A stretch of DNA of 64,000 nucleotides from Haematococcus lacustris (taxonomy: Eukaryota > Chlorophyta > Chlorophyceae > Chlamydomonadales > Haematococcaceae). Positions within the stretch are counted from its first letter, which is position 1. Every line of letters begins with the position of its first letter. The position numbers and the translations under genes are program-made. Below, in pieces: positions 27,979 through 39,166 of this stretch. The stretch is from positions 523,540 to 587,539 of the forward strand of contig JASKMD010000021.1 of NCBI GenBank assembly GCA_030144725.1, read 5' to 3'. Below the pieces are notes generated by a model that was not told the DNA's origin, ran no database searches, and worked only from the letters and a program-made list of their open reading frames with translations.

Positions 27979-28232
27979 TGTGTGCCCCCCCCACTTTGAG
28001 CTGTCATCAGCTTACAATTAGTGCATGTTTTGTCATGCCAACTCTACATCATAGCCCTCGGGTCAGGCAATAGTGTAGGTGGTAGGCGGGCTCATGTGCC
28101 ATGTGCACTGGGTTTACTCCACACAGCCCAATAACACTGTTTGAGCCGGATCTAGTTAGTGGCTGCTAGTGGCTGCTAGTGGCCGTTGCTAGGTCCTGCT
28201 AAAATGGAGGCCCTAGTGAGGGACAAGGGGGC
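27979..28232 (+). ncRNA. Conserved 3' module of Fanzor element (candidate guide-RNA region), copy B
   Basis: The 254 bp after the nuclease stop codon are about as conserved between copies B, C and D as the coding part, although non-coding. The shared landmarks in order are GCTTACAATTAGTGCATG, GCCAACTCTACATCATAGCC, a GGTAGGCGGGCTCATGTGCC block, CACACAGCCCAATAACACTG, GAGCCGGATC and the terminal GGCCCTAGTGAGGGACAAGG. In TnpB and Fanzor loci the guide RNA overlaps or follows the 3' end of the nuclease gene and extends to the element end; position and conservation fit, but transcription is unproven. Confidence 0.45.
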
Positions 28233-28589
28233 TGCCTCAGTGCTGCTCATCTGCTCAACTGCTCATCTGCTCATACTTGCCCCGTTTACAGTACGCACAG
28301 AGTCGTGCTGTAGCAGCGCCTCAAGTGTAGAGTTGAACATGGCTGCCACCTGCCAATAAGCAGACAGCATAGGATGGGCTCGGCGGGCGAAGGGCGAATG
28401 TTGGTAACGATGCAGGCAACTGCCCCACCATGCGTCGAACTTAGTTAGCTGCCCTTGCTCCGACCTTCTACGCTGCTTGATAGGAACGAGGCGACTTCGA
28501 CGACCCAGCCAACGACCCAGCCGAAGGAAGTAGGAAAATAGATGGGAGCTGACTTACTCTGCCCCCAACTGTCCCCAACTTACAGCCTA
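28233..28589. other. Intergenic, no gene seen
   Basis: This single-copy-looking stretch lies between the end of Fanzor copy B and the CCCCG satellite. There is no supported open frame or RNA gene; CTCATCTGCTCAACTGCTCATC at 28245 is a small local repeat. Confidence 0.5.
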
Positions 28590-29590
28590 CCCCGCCCCGC
28601 CCCGCCCCGCCCCGCCCCGCCCCGCCCCGCCCCGCCCCGCCCCGCCCCGCCCCGCCCCGCCCCGCCCCGCCCCGCCCCGCCCCGCCCCGCCCCGCCCCGC
28701 CCCGCCCCGCCCCGCCCCGCCCCGCCCCGCCCCGCCCCGCCCCGCCCCGCCCCGCCCCGCCCCGCCCCGCCCCGCCCCGCCCCGCCCCGCCCCGCCCCGC
28801 CCCGCCCCGCCCCGCCCCGCCCCGCCCCGCCCCGCCCCGCCCCGCCCCGCCCCGCCCCGCCCCGCCCCGCCCCGCCCCGCCCCGCCCCGCCCCGCCCCGC
28901 CCCGCCCCGCCCCGCCCCGCCCCGCCCCGCCCCGCCCCGCCCCGCCCCGCCCCGCCCCGCCCCGCCCCGCCCCGCCCCGCCCCGCCCCGCCCCGCCCCGC
29001 CCCGCCCCGCCCCGCCCCGCCCCGCCCCGCCCCGCCCCGCCCCGCCCCGCCCCGCCCCGCCCCGCCCCGCCCCGCCCCGCCCCGCCCCGCCCCGCCCCGC
29101 CCCGCCCCGCCCCGCCCCGCCCCGCCCCGCCCCGCCCCGCCCCGCCCCGCCCCGCCCCGCCCCGCCCCGCCCCGCCCCGCCCCGCCCCGCCCCGCCCCGC
29201 CCCGCCCCGCCCCGCCCCGCCCCGCCCCGCCCCGCCCCGCCCCGCCCCGCCCCGCCCCGCCCCGCCCCGCCCCGCCCCGCCCCGCCCCGCCCCGCCCCGC
29301 CCCGCCCCGCCCCGCCCCGCCCCGCCCCGCCCCGCCCCGCCCCGCCCCGCCCCGCCCCGCCCCGCCCCGCCCCGCCCCGCCCCGCCCCGCCCCGCCCCGC
29401 CCCGCCCCGCCCCGCCCCGCCCCGCCCCGCCCCGCCCCGCCCCGCCCCGCCCCGCCCCGCCCCGCCCCGCCCCGCCCCGCCCCGCCCCGCCCCGCCCCGC
29501 CCCGCCCCGCCCCGCCCCGCCCCGCCCCGCCCCGCCCCGCCCCGCCCCGCCCCGCCCCGCCCCGCCCCGCCCCGCCCCGCCCCGCCCCGC
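28590..29590. repeat. (CCCCG)n pentanucleotide satellite, about 200 copies
   Basis: About 1 kb of perfect CCCCG/CGGGG repeats with no interruptions is visible until the last unit (CCCTG). Because the 5-bp unit has no stop in any frame, both strands show spurious frames of more than 340 codons. The G-rich strand could form G-quadruplexes, and the length may be compressed or expanded in the assembly. Confidence 0.97.
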
Positions 29591-31163
29591 CCTGCCCTGG
29601 GCGGGGCATCAGCCCTGGTGCCTGGCCTGCCCGCTGTGATGAAAAGTGAAATGGGCAGGGGAATGTTTCGTCACTGCAGTTATCCTCATCAACATTGTTT
29701 GGAGATGGTGGAAAGTTAGCTGGCTGGGTTGCCTACATTGCAGATCATCTAGCGTGCTTTTTGGCGCAGTTAATGCTGAGTTATAGCCGTCCTACTACCA
29801 GGGGTCGGTTTTCTATTAGTTGGGGGCGCCTGACCTGAATGATTAAGTGCATCCAGGGGCCCTCACAAATTGGGGGCTACACTCGTCCACCCCTTACCTC
29901 TTGTGCTCTGGCTAGGGCTGGAGCTCATTTTCTAAGCATACTGATTCACCTGACATCAATACAACTTGTCGATGGATCGCAGCGGTGTAAGCCATCTATC
30001 ACGATCGATGACGCCATGCATTTCATCTTTGAGTGCACTGCCCTGCTCCATCAGGGCGCAGCCGGAGTTTGCCATAACTTTCCAGAACAGTAATGAGAAC
30101 TTGCATGACTTAATGTTGAGCCCATGTGCACCTTGCTTTGAAGTGCGTTACAGAAAATCCCGAACCCCTAGAGGGGGAGGGCGGCCTAGCAGCCTAACGG
30201 CTGACGGCTTAAGCGGTGTAAGTGACATCATCACACCACGATCGATCGCGTACGACGTGGTTCCTTCAGCTTCTACACATTCCATGCGTTCCAACAAATG
30301 CCCACGGATGTCGAGGAGTCATTTTGCATCAACATCACTGCATGACTTTGCCCAACATGGGCGAATGGACGCAGTATGACATGGGAGATCTATTGGGCTT
30401 GCACAAGCTACAATTACCACAGCTCATACCATATTGCCGACCTTACCCATGCTGACAGCAAAATATGAAAAACCGATAGCAGTGAACAGGTCGAAAATAG
30501 ACTCACCATATCAACTTTTCAGTTGAACGCAAACTCCACACCTAGGGCTGTCAATTACCATACATGCACGTATGTTCGGACTGCCATGCACACACAGCCG
30601 AAATCCCGTGTTATGGCAAAACGCCTGATAGTCACCACCGCAGTCATATACTACACAATGCCTGGCCAGCTGGGGCACACCCCGGGCAGGTCATACACAT
30701 CCTCAGGGGGAAAAGCCCCACTTGCAGCCACGCTCGGGCCTCTCACACTTCTCGCTGCACCAACTGACCTGGCATACAAGCGCAGCATGAACTGAGGAGG
30801 ACCACAGCGTGAACACAAGAGGCAGGTTAGCTGATGCGACCATGTCCTCTGTATGCCAGGGTCAAGGAGTGAACACAAAGAAACAGCGCTACCACAGAAA
30901 CCTCCCCCGCCATGCAACATGCACCAGCCATAACCCTCAACACTGACAACATGCTGACAGGATGAGGTGCATGCATGCACAGCAGCAGCAGCAGCTGCTA
31001 GGGCCAAGCCACACGCACACACCCCACCAACCACTTGCTTGACTAGGCCACCCCCAGCATGTATCAGCTGCTATTCGCCAGGCACATGCATGGCAGGGGG
31101 GCAGGGGGGCAAGAGCGACGACGGCTGCGAGAGCAGGGGATGGCAGTGTGGCTGGGGAGTTGC
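29591..31163. other. Intergenic downstream of the TypA gene, no gene seen
   Basis: This is relatively AT-richer, non-repetitive DNA. Only short open frames without recognisable domains are present on either strand. The right end (about 30960-31163) is probably the 3' untranslated region of the minus-strand TypA gene. A CAG run lies at 30979-30993. Confidence 0.5.
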
Positions 31164-34100
31164 TCATTGCCGGCGGCCGCGGCCGGCCTTGGAGGGATCC
31201 TTGCGGATGCGCACGCTCTTTGGTGTGACCTGCAACCACAGCAGCCGCCACAATGCCATGATGCCCTGCTGCTCTTATTCAACCAGCTCACCTCTGCTAC
31301 GCCCAACACCCACCCCACCCCACAGTGGATGAGGTCACAAATGCTAGCCTGCATTCCTTGCCGCATGCTACCTCGACCCTCACCACCTGTCTGCCTCCCT
31401 CTAGCTTCCTGCCTGCCCACCAGCCCCTGCTCACCTCTACGAGCTCGTCATCATTGATATACTCCAGGGCATCGTCCAGGGACATGATGCGCGGCTCATC
31501 AAGCCCCACCTGCATGCGACACACACACACACATGTGATGCACCAACACCACAATTCGTGGACACCACATTAAGTGCAGTGACCACCTCAAGCCCCACCA
31601 TCAACCTCCACCTGCATGCAACTCAAACGGATGATGCTGCTGCTGCTACTGCTGATGCTGTTACTGTATTTTCTCCAACTCCCAGAGCATATTCAGCCAC
31701 AATCACTTCACCTGTGGCCAGTCTTACGCTCATCTCCACTCAGCCATGCACTTTCACACATCCTGTGTTCACACCTCACTCCCTAGCCACACCACACAAC
31801 CTGCCCTTGCCCTGCATCTGCTCTACTGCTCACCTTGTGGTCCTTGCCAGCTGCACGCATGTTTGTCAGGGCCTTGGCTTTGCAGATGTTGATCTTGAGG
31901 TCACCAGCCTTGGAGTGCTGGCCCACACACTGCCCCTCATACACATTGTCTCCGGGCCGCATGAACAGCTGGCCACGGTCCTGCAGGCCAGGCAGCAGCA
32001 GCAGCAGCAGCAGCACCAGGGCTGAAACAAGTGGAGGCAGTTGATGAGACAGACAAAGCTAGGGGCTGACCACATCATGCGGGAATGCCCAGCGCTAAGC
32101 CCAGCCCAGCCCACACACCTGTGCAGTCTCCATGGCGTATGCGGTGGCAGTCCCGGTCTCAAAAGCAATCAGGGAGCCAGCGTCCCGCATCAGGATTTCG
32201 CCAGCTAAGGGCGCATACTCCCGAAAGATCTGGCAGCAGAGTGTACAGCAGGGCAAGGCGTGAGGGCAGAAGCAGGACTGGAAAAGACAATGCAGCAACA
32301 CATACAACATCCCTTTCAAGGCAACACAGCGCAACACTTAGGATAGCCTCGATAATCAGTCAGGTCGAGAACATAGGCTCGCTCATCACCATCTTGCCAA
32401 GTCAATCCATACAAGTGCTGGCACTTATGCTGATGCTCCTGTGCAGCTGTCCCCATGATTTTGGTCCCTTGCGTTGCGGGTCACGCCTCCCGTCAGGTTG
32501 CCTAGCCCCACCCTGGGCATGCTTTGGCGCCCCTGTCCTGCCCTGCCCTGCCCTGCCTACTCACTGTGTTCATGACGCCTGTGCCGCGTGTTGCAGTCAG
32601 CAGCGCATTCTTCAGGCCCAGCAGTCCACGGGTGGCGATGCGGAAGGTCAGGCGACTGCTGCTCTGCAAGCATGCACACATTCACACCCACACCCAGCAC
32701 CAAGTGAGGGGCACCAAACACGAAACACGCAGCTGGTGCCCTGCAAACATACCCAACCTGCTCTTTGGTTCATGCAGCTTCGTCTGTGATAGGAGGTTGC
32801 CATGTGATAATGTTGTGCTGCTGCTGCACATGGTGAGGTGGCTGTGTGCTGCCCCGCACCCCTCTCTCTCACCCCAAGTGAGGGCTGCAGGTCCGTCATC
32901 TCCCCCTTGCGCTGTGCAAACAGCTCCACCACACTGCCCACGTAGTTCTCAGACACCTCCACGATGGCATCCTCATACGGCTCCAGGGTCTTTCCATCCA
33001 CTTGCCGTGTGATGACCTGCAGCTCATTAGAGCGGCAGCAGTCTGATGCATCAGCATGGTCCCACCGCCCTCTCTCACCAGTTTCCTGGCCGCTGGCCAC
33101 CCACAACTGCCTCAGCCTCCACTGCCAATCAGCACCCTGGACCAGCACCTGGTATCCCACTGATACCTGACAGTGGCATGAGCCTCCCAGACCCAGCTTG
33201 GTTTGCCACCAACCAGCTCCATGGCCCCGTGACCTAGGCTCAGTGTACCTCTCAAACAGCCAACGTCATCCTGCTATCACGTCACACTCCATGCATCCCA
33301 GCCAGCCTACCCCAAACCCACCATTTGCCCCCTGCACACTAAGCGGATGGCACCAAAAGACCCCCTGGGCCCTAGCACCAGGCTCCCAGGCCCACCCTAC
33401 TCTTTTCCCTGTGCACTCCATTTATCGCACCCCTTTGACCCTGAACTGATGTCACCAACACACCAGGCCCTCGCACCCACCTTAGGGGGCCCAATCTCGA
33501 ATTCGAACCCCTCTCTCCGCATGTTCTCAATCAGGATGCCCAGGTGCAGAGTACCGCGCCCGCTGACCACAAAGGCGTCTGCTGTCTCGCCGGGCTCCAC
33601 CCTGAGGGCAAGGTTGCGTTCCAACTCCCTGTCAAGTCGCTCCTGCGCAGCAGGACAAGGCAGCAGAGCAGCTAAGCAGCAGGGCAGGGTAGGCAGTCTC
33701 GCACCACACCTCACGGAACAACTGCAAGCCGCTGCATAACAACTATGTGTGCTGCCATACTCTACATTGTAGACACCCCAGTGCCCAGTGCCACAACTAC
33801 CCCAGGGCCACAAAGTCATGGCTAGGCTACCATTACCCCAACCCTCTTCCCTCCCCCCGCATGAAGCAACTTGACTCATCCCTTAGTATTGCCACTTCTG
33901 GAGCCTACAACAGTTGATACCTGCCTGCCCAATTTGTAACCAAGATTACCTAGCCCTGTCCCACCATTGCGACCATCCTCCCACTTTAAAGACACACCTA
34001 ACCCTGCCTCTGCCCCTAAATCCGCCCTGGCTGCACCTTGAGGTTGCGAGACGTCACAAACTTGCCCTCCTTGCCAGCAAAGGGCGAGGTGTTGACCTTG

Positions 34101-37100
34101 AAGGTCATGTTCACTGTGGGGTCTTCCACCTTGATGGTGGGCAGCGCCACAGGGGAGTCACGCGCACAGATGGTGTCACCAATCTTGATATCCTGCACAC
34201 AAGGTGGGGGCAGGCCACACTTGCGGTGACGACAAACATAACATGTATGAACCAATGCCTACAAACTCCTTAACGCCCAAACTTGCCCCCTGTTCAATAA
34301 CAAGTGCCTACAAACCAGCAATTGCGGATAATGTCTTCCTACTAATTTATTTGCGGGTGCGGCATCACACTGGAACTCCCGTACACGAAAGTGAGACATC
34401 GCGTGGGATTGTCACTAGCACTGAAGTCCCGCGACAAAATGCGCACGCCGAGAATCGAACTCGGGTCTCCACCGAACTATGCTGCCTGTTGGCAGGGTGG
34501 TATTCTACCACTAGACCACGTGCGCTGCCTGTAGTTGGATGACTTCGGATAGCCTCCCCAGCCCCAAGTCACAACAGGCAAAGTTGCACACTAACGTGTT
34601 GGCCAGCCTGTTACTGACACCTGGCTTCTGCTACACCCCTGATACTGACATGTGATGCGAGCATTGGTGGGATTGTTTCTTTACTTCTACTCAAGGCATC
34701 GCATGCATTGCATGCAATGATGCTTATGCCAATGGCATGCAAGCAATGGGAAGCCCAATGGAAGCCCAAACACCCTCCCATGTGCAGTGACAACAGCTGA
34801 AAACATGCATCGCCAACAAACAAAGACAGCATCAGCATGTGACTACATGTGCCTACCCGTACTCCTCCCAACAGACGAAGATGATATGAACTGCTGCCTA
34901 CAACCTCTTTTGCCTACAAATGCGATAGGCAGCACTGTGCTTTGGGCTAATAAAGCACAGGCAGTGAGCAGCTACATAGGGTTATCAGCCTTGGTACAGG
35001 CTACTACAGGGCTTTGATGGCCTTACCAGGCCAATGGGGCAGCAAACACAGGCACTATTTGGCCTGATGGACGCCACCAGCTACATCACCTCTAGCGATC
35101 ACCTCTGCCATGACAACAGCTGAAGACATGCATCGCCAGCAGACAAAGACAGCATCAGCACGAGTCACCCTCTTGCAGGCACTTACCGACACGCCGCACA
35201 TGGCGCAGATGTCCCCAGCAGATACCTCGTCCACAGGCACCCGGACGAAGTTGTCATACACAAACAGTTCCGTTGCCTGGTAAAAGAAGTACAAGGACAA
35301 GAAGAAACAGAAGCAACAGGTTGAGTTGAGGAGCAATGGAAAGTGGGTACATGGGTGGCATGGCAGGTGGCATCCAAGGGACAAAATGGGAGAATGGAGA
35401 GTGGGCGGCATGGCAGGCGGCAGGCAACTAGCTAGCACCTAGCACTAGAGCAGGTGAGCAAGCCAGCGCAAACAAGCCAGCTGGTGTTAAAGCACAGGAG
35501 GCACACCCCACAGCCATTGAAGCCAGTCTCACCAAAAGCAACAAGTAGGATTGAGGGGCAGAATGGGGAGTAGCAGACTGAAGTGGGTAACAAGGCAGCT
35601 GGCTAGCTTTAACACAGTTTTGTAGCAGGCGAGCAAGCCAGCGCAACCATAACTGCCAAAGCCAGTCGCACCTTGGCAGTGCGAGTGACCCCGGGCTCCA
35701 GGGATGAGCAAATCACCACCTGCACACACGACCACACCTCCACAGGCTGTGAGGCTGGGCTATACCTGCCCTGTGGCATACTGTGAGGTTAGGCTGGCAG
35801 CCTGCAGCAAGCACCACGCCCTCCTCAACCCTGTTCAAGCATTGCTGCTGACCTGCCTCTGCCTGCCCCAGTCACTGACCTGCTGTCCCTTTTTAATGGT
35901 GCCGTTGTATACGCGGCCAACAGCAATGCGACCCATGTGCACATCATAGTCGATGTTGGCCACCAGCAGCTGGAGGGGTGCAGTGGGAGCCGCCTTGGGA
36001 GGAGCCACTTCCTTTACAATGGTCTGCAACGAGGCAGGCAGGGTCACGATGGTGAGCAGGCAGGCAGGCAGGCAGGCAGGCGGGCGGGCAAGCGGGCAGC
36101 CAGGCAGTTTGCATCACCTGGAACAGAGGCTCCAAGTCCGTAGCCATTTTGTCCACGCTGTAGCCGGCAATGCCCTGGAAGCCTGAGGCATAGATGACAG
36201 GGAAGTCACACTGCGCAGGACGACAAAGCACAGCACATGAAAGCACATGGAAGCAGAGCACAGTGGGGTCAGCCTGCAGCCATACACTGCCTTCCCATAC
36301 CCTGCCCACCACCACACCACGATCGACAGGGCTCAATCTCCGCCTGCTAGGCCTGCCAAGCCTGCACCCCCCCAGCCCCCTCAAGCACACTGTCATGCTG
36401 CCTAGCAATGCCAGTAGGGTGGTGGTGACTTGCTCGCTTCCCATCAGCTTTCCAAGTCAGAGGAAGTGTTACTTTCAACCCGAACCCCCTAATCCAAACC
36501 CCCCTAGAGGGTGGTGGTGGCTTGCCTGCTCATCGTTGGCCCCCAGGTCCATGAACAGCTCGAAGGTGCTGTCAATGACCCACTCAGGCCGGGCTGACTC
36601 CCTGCATCACGCAGGCAGGCCAGCATCACCATGGACACACCCAGACGACAAGGCAGCAGGTCAGCCAAGGGAGATGACCACAGGTCAGCAGGCCAGGTGT
36701 GCCAGCACCAGTCTGGAAGCAGGAGGTGGATAGAGAGAGCAAGACAGCAGGTCAGCAAGTACGCAGCACATTTAGCTAGAAGGACGGCCCATGATCACAA
36801 CAGTCAGCACATCGCAGTGGCAACAGGGGCAGCAGCATGATCAAGGGGGCAAGGCCAGCTTTTGATGGCAGCAGTGGCAGCAGCAGATGTTGCTGTATCA
36901 GCAGCTGCAGTGGCCCGACCTGTCAATCTTGTTGATGACCACCACCACCTTCTTGTTCAGGGCCAACGCCTTCTTGAGCACAAACCGGGTCTGAGGCATG
37001 GGCCCCTCCACGCTGTCCACCAACAGCAGCACACCTGGTGGCAACAAGCCATGCACCATGGGTGACATACTACACTGGCCACTGGGGGGACTGGGTGGAA

Positions 37101-38024
37101 AGCAGCCGGGATGCAGGAGTATGTATGAGGACAACCTGTAGGGATTGAGGCAAGTGCAGGGCAATATAGGTGGGAAGTCGGCAGGGATGCAAGATATGCA
37201 GGCAGGAACAGACAAAACAAGATAGGCATCCCCATCAACACCTGATGTTGCTGCAATGGGCATCAGTGTGTGCTTTGCATGTGCCTTGTTTCATGAAGCA
37301 AGCCACAACCTACCATCACACATGTTAAGCACGCGCTCCACCTCGCCGCCAAAGTCTGCGTGACCTGGGGTGTCGATGATGTTGATCTTGATGCCCTTGT
37401 ACCTCACTGCAGTGTTCTTGGCCAGAATGGTGATGCCACGCTCGCGCTCCAAGTCATTGCTGTCCATCACGCGCTCAGTGGTGGCCTGCACAAAACCACT
37501 TTGCATGGACTTAGCTTCACTACTGGTACCCCTCACCAGGTGCATATGCATCACCTCCTTGGCACCTTGTTGTACCCCTTGTAAATACATACCAAGCAGC
37601 CCAGCTTTTCAAGTGCAGTTCAATCTATCGCAAACCATGGCTTACTTAGCACACAGCATAGCCCTGCACAACATTGAGGTGCAGTAGCGTACCTGGTTGT
37701 CACGGAACACCTTGGACTGCTTCAGCAGGGAATCCACCAGGGTGGTCTTCCCGTGGTCGACGTGGGCGATGATTGCAATGTTGCGCAGGTCACTGCGCAC
37801 GTCTTCTCCATTCACCACTGGCGCAGGGGGTGCTGCGGGAAGCTCGAGCGTTTCCCGTTAGCTAAGTGATTATCAGCCCCAGGAATTGCTTGAAGAAATT
37901 GCAGGAACCCACCTTCGATAGCGGCGGCTGTAGCCCTGACACCTCGTGGCACGGTGGGTGCGGCCGCCACATAGGGAACAATGGGCGAGCAAGTCGCCGG
38001 GCCAGCAAGAAAAGTGCGGTGCAC
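31164..38024 (-). CDS. typA: Translational GTPase TypA/BipA, probably plastid
   Basis: Seventeen exons on the minus strand join in phase to about 649 residues, matching plastid TypA length. From 5' to 3': about 38024-37913, 37832-37693, 37485-37314, 37034-36920, 36601-36526, 36210-36118, 36023-35880, 35719-35672, 35276-35187, 34192-34037, 33642-33481, 33016-32873, 32663-32565, 32229-32119, 31980-31834, 31509-31435 and 31229-31164. Motifs: P-loop AHVDHGKTT, switch I RERGITI, G3 [16 protein letters not shown]4 NKIDR, then [12 protein letters not shown], a beta-barrel domain, [20 protein letters not shown] and the BipA C-terminal domain [14 protein letters not shown] ending [17 protein letters not shown]. 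TypA is a ribosome-binding GTPase of stress adaptation and ribosome assembly. The leader ends VRATAA, like a plastid transit peptide. No in-frame ATG is found: the ATG at 38029 is in another frame, so an upstream first exon is likely. Intron 5 has a GC donor. A tRNA gene lies in intron 9. Confidence 0.95.
34441..34525 (-). tRNA. tRNA-Gly (anticodon GCC) with a 15-nt intron
   Basis: On the minus strand the acceptor stem is GCGCACG paired with CGTGCGC (7 bp). The D arm is GTCTAGTGGTAGAAT, the anticodon stem CCACC/GGTGG, the loop CTGCCA with anticodon GCC, and the T arm CCGAGTTCGATTCTCGG. A 15-nt insertion after position 37 is placed exactly where eukaryotic nuclear tRNA introns sit. Box A and box B (GTTCGATTC) are intact. 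The gene lies inside the intron between exons 9 and 10 of the TypA gene and has the same orientation. Confidence 0.95.
34786..34842. repeat. 57-bp duplicated segment inside a TypA intron
   Basis: GACAACAGCTGAAAACATGC followed by CATCGCCAACAAACAAAGAC recurs at 35109-35167 with a few substitutions. Both copies are in the same intron, one ending close to the exon 9 donor. The neighbouring intron (35290-35670) also shows two imperfect copies of a segment of about 150 bp, so local intron growth by duplication is likely. Confidence 0.85.
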
Positions 38025-38029
38025 TCCAT

Positions 38030-38639
38030 ACTGGCGCCCTGCAATTGCTAAGCTACCCGCTCAATCTTTGACATCCGGGAAGCTCTGCCTCGACTCTGGC
38101 ATACCTGCAACTTTAGGCCCGCACAATTGACGGCTGTCCACAGCGCGGGCCGGAAGGGTTCCAGTCTTGTTGAGCATTTTGTGTGTAGTGGCACAGGAAG
38201 TGCGGCCCAATGTGTCGCTCACGACCTTTTTGTGGCCACTCGTTATTCCTTTACCTTTTACGAAGGCACCCAGCTTGCATCTTTCTTGTCGTGTACATAT
38301 AATACGCTGTACGCAGGCGGTAGGCTGAGACCCCGGTGGTTATTTGACGATGTATCTTTGTCTACGACCTAACCTCTGCGATTGCCACAAGCCTTTGACA
38401 TGTAGCCCAGGGTAGGGGTGAGGTGGATAATGACGGCTCGAGGATAGAAGGCGCGCTCACAACGCGCTCACAACGCGCTACAACGACCTACCCACGTGCC
38501 CTGCCTCACTGGCACGCAAAGGAAAGAGGAGGCGTTGTGTTGCCTTGGATAGAGCCCCCTCCAACTGCGCGCGCAAGGCAGTAATGCATCTGCTGGATGG
38601 GTACCCAGCAGGGTTTCAGGCGTGTTGAGCACTTAGTAT
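38030..38639. other. Region upstream of the TypA gene, no separate gene seen
   Basis: This must contain the TypA promoter and probably its missing first exon. A possible acceptor (CAG before TATGGAGTGC) lies at 38030-38035. No other supported gene is present. Repeated GCGCTCACAACGC at 38453-38480 is a short local duplication. Confidence 0.5.
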
Positions 38640-39050
38640 GTATCAGCACAGGGAGTTGCTGCCGGCACATGCACCGAAGCCCTCCTCAACGAGGCACTGG
38701 CTGCTGCCGCCCTGCAGCTGCAGCTGCCACACCTCACAGCTGTGGACACCAGGGAGACGGCAGTGGCAGCAGCGGGTGGGCACAATAGAGGAGTTTGGGC
38801 AGGATCCATTGGCACGAAGAAGGCTGGTTGAGCTGATGGCAAGCTTGCGCCTGAGGGAAGTAAAACTGCCAAGCTGGCTGGTTGCAAGCTGGCAAGGTTG
38901 CTAGTAAAGCAACCTCATGGTATTACGCCCTCCTTCCACGAGTGTTTCCTTGACCACCTTTCTTCCCCATGACAGTGGGCACACTTCGGGCATGGGCTAG
39001 CTGCTGCACATCACTCATTTCAGATGAGTCATCTGAGTCACTCATCTCAG
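38640..39050 (+). pseudogene. Pseudogene copy of the 3' end of the 46595-53347 gene
   Basis: About 260 bp from GTTGCTGCCGGCACATGCAC to the stop codon match 53098-53347 almost base for base, and homology continues about 100 bp into the 3' flank (AAAGCAACCTCATGGTAT). A small change (GGGTGGGCACAATAG against GGGTGGCGTAATAG) shifts the frame before the final block LARRRLVELMASLRLREVKL. Only the last exon part is present, so it is a fragment, not a gene. Confidence 0.85.
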
Positions 39051-39066
39051 ATAAGTCTTAAGTCAC

Positions 39067-39166
39067 CCGCCACGCCACGCCACGCCACGCCACGCCACGC
39101 CACGCCACGCCACGCCACGCCACGCCACCCCACCCCACCCTCGCCACGCCACGCCACGCCACGCCA
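39067..39166. repeat. (CCACG)n pentanucleotide array
   Basis: About 18 CCACG units with a short CCACCCCACCC interruption follow the pseudogene fragment. The rest of 39167-39698 has no supported gene. Confidence 0.9.

Larger units (their letters stand above)
26770..28232 (+). mobile_element. Fanzor-carrying element, copy B (central deletion)
   Basis: The element runs from a 5' end shared with copy C (TTTTCACGGGAAACCCAAAT near 26790) to the shared 3' end GGGACAAGGGGGCTG at 28232. It retains the N-terminal exons and the C-terminal third of the nuclease but has lost about 3 kb between CCTGATGCTCCCCCCCTA and the GTGGATGAG codons near 27377. C-rich microhomology sits at the junction. Together with copies A, C and D it shows a family that shrinks by different internal deletions while keeping its 3' end. 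Confidence 0.75.

Noticed and set aside
28542..29639. 340-365 codon frames on both strands
   Set aside because: Entirely the CCCCG satellite read in frames without stops.
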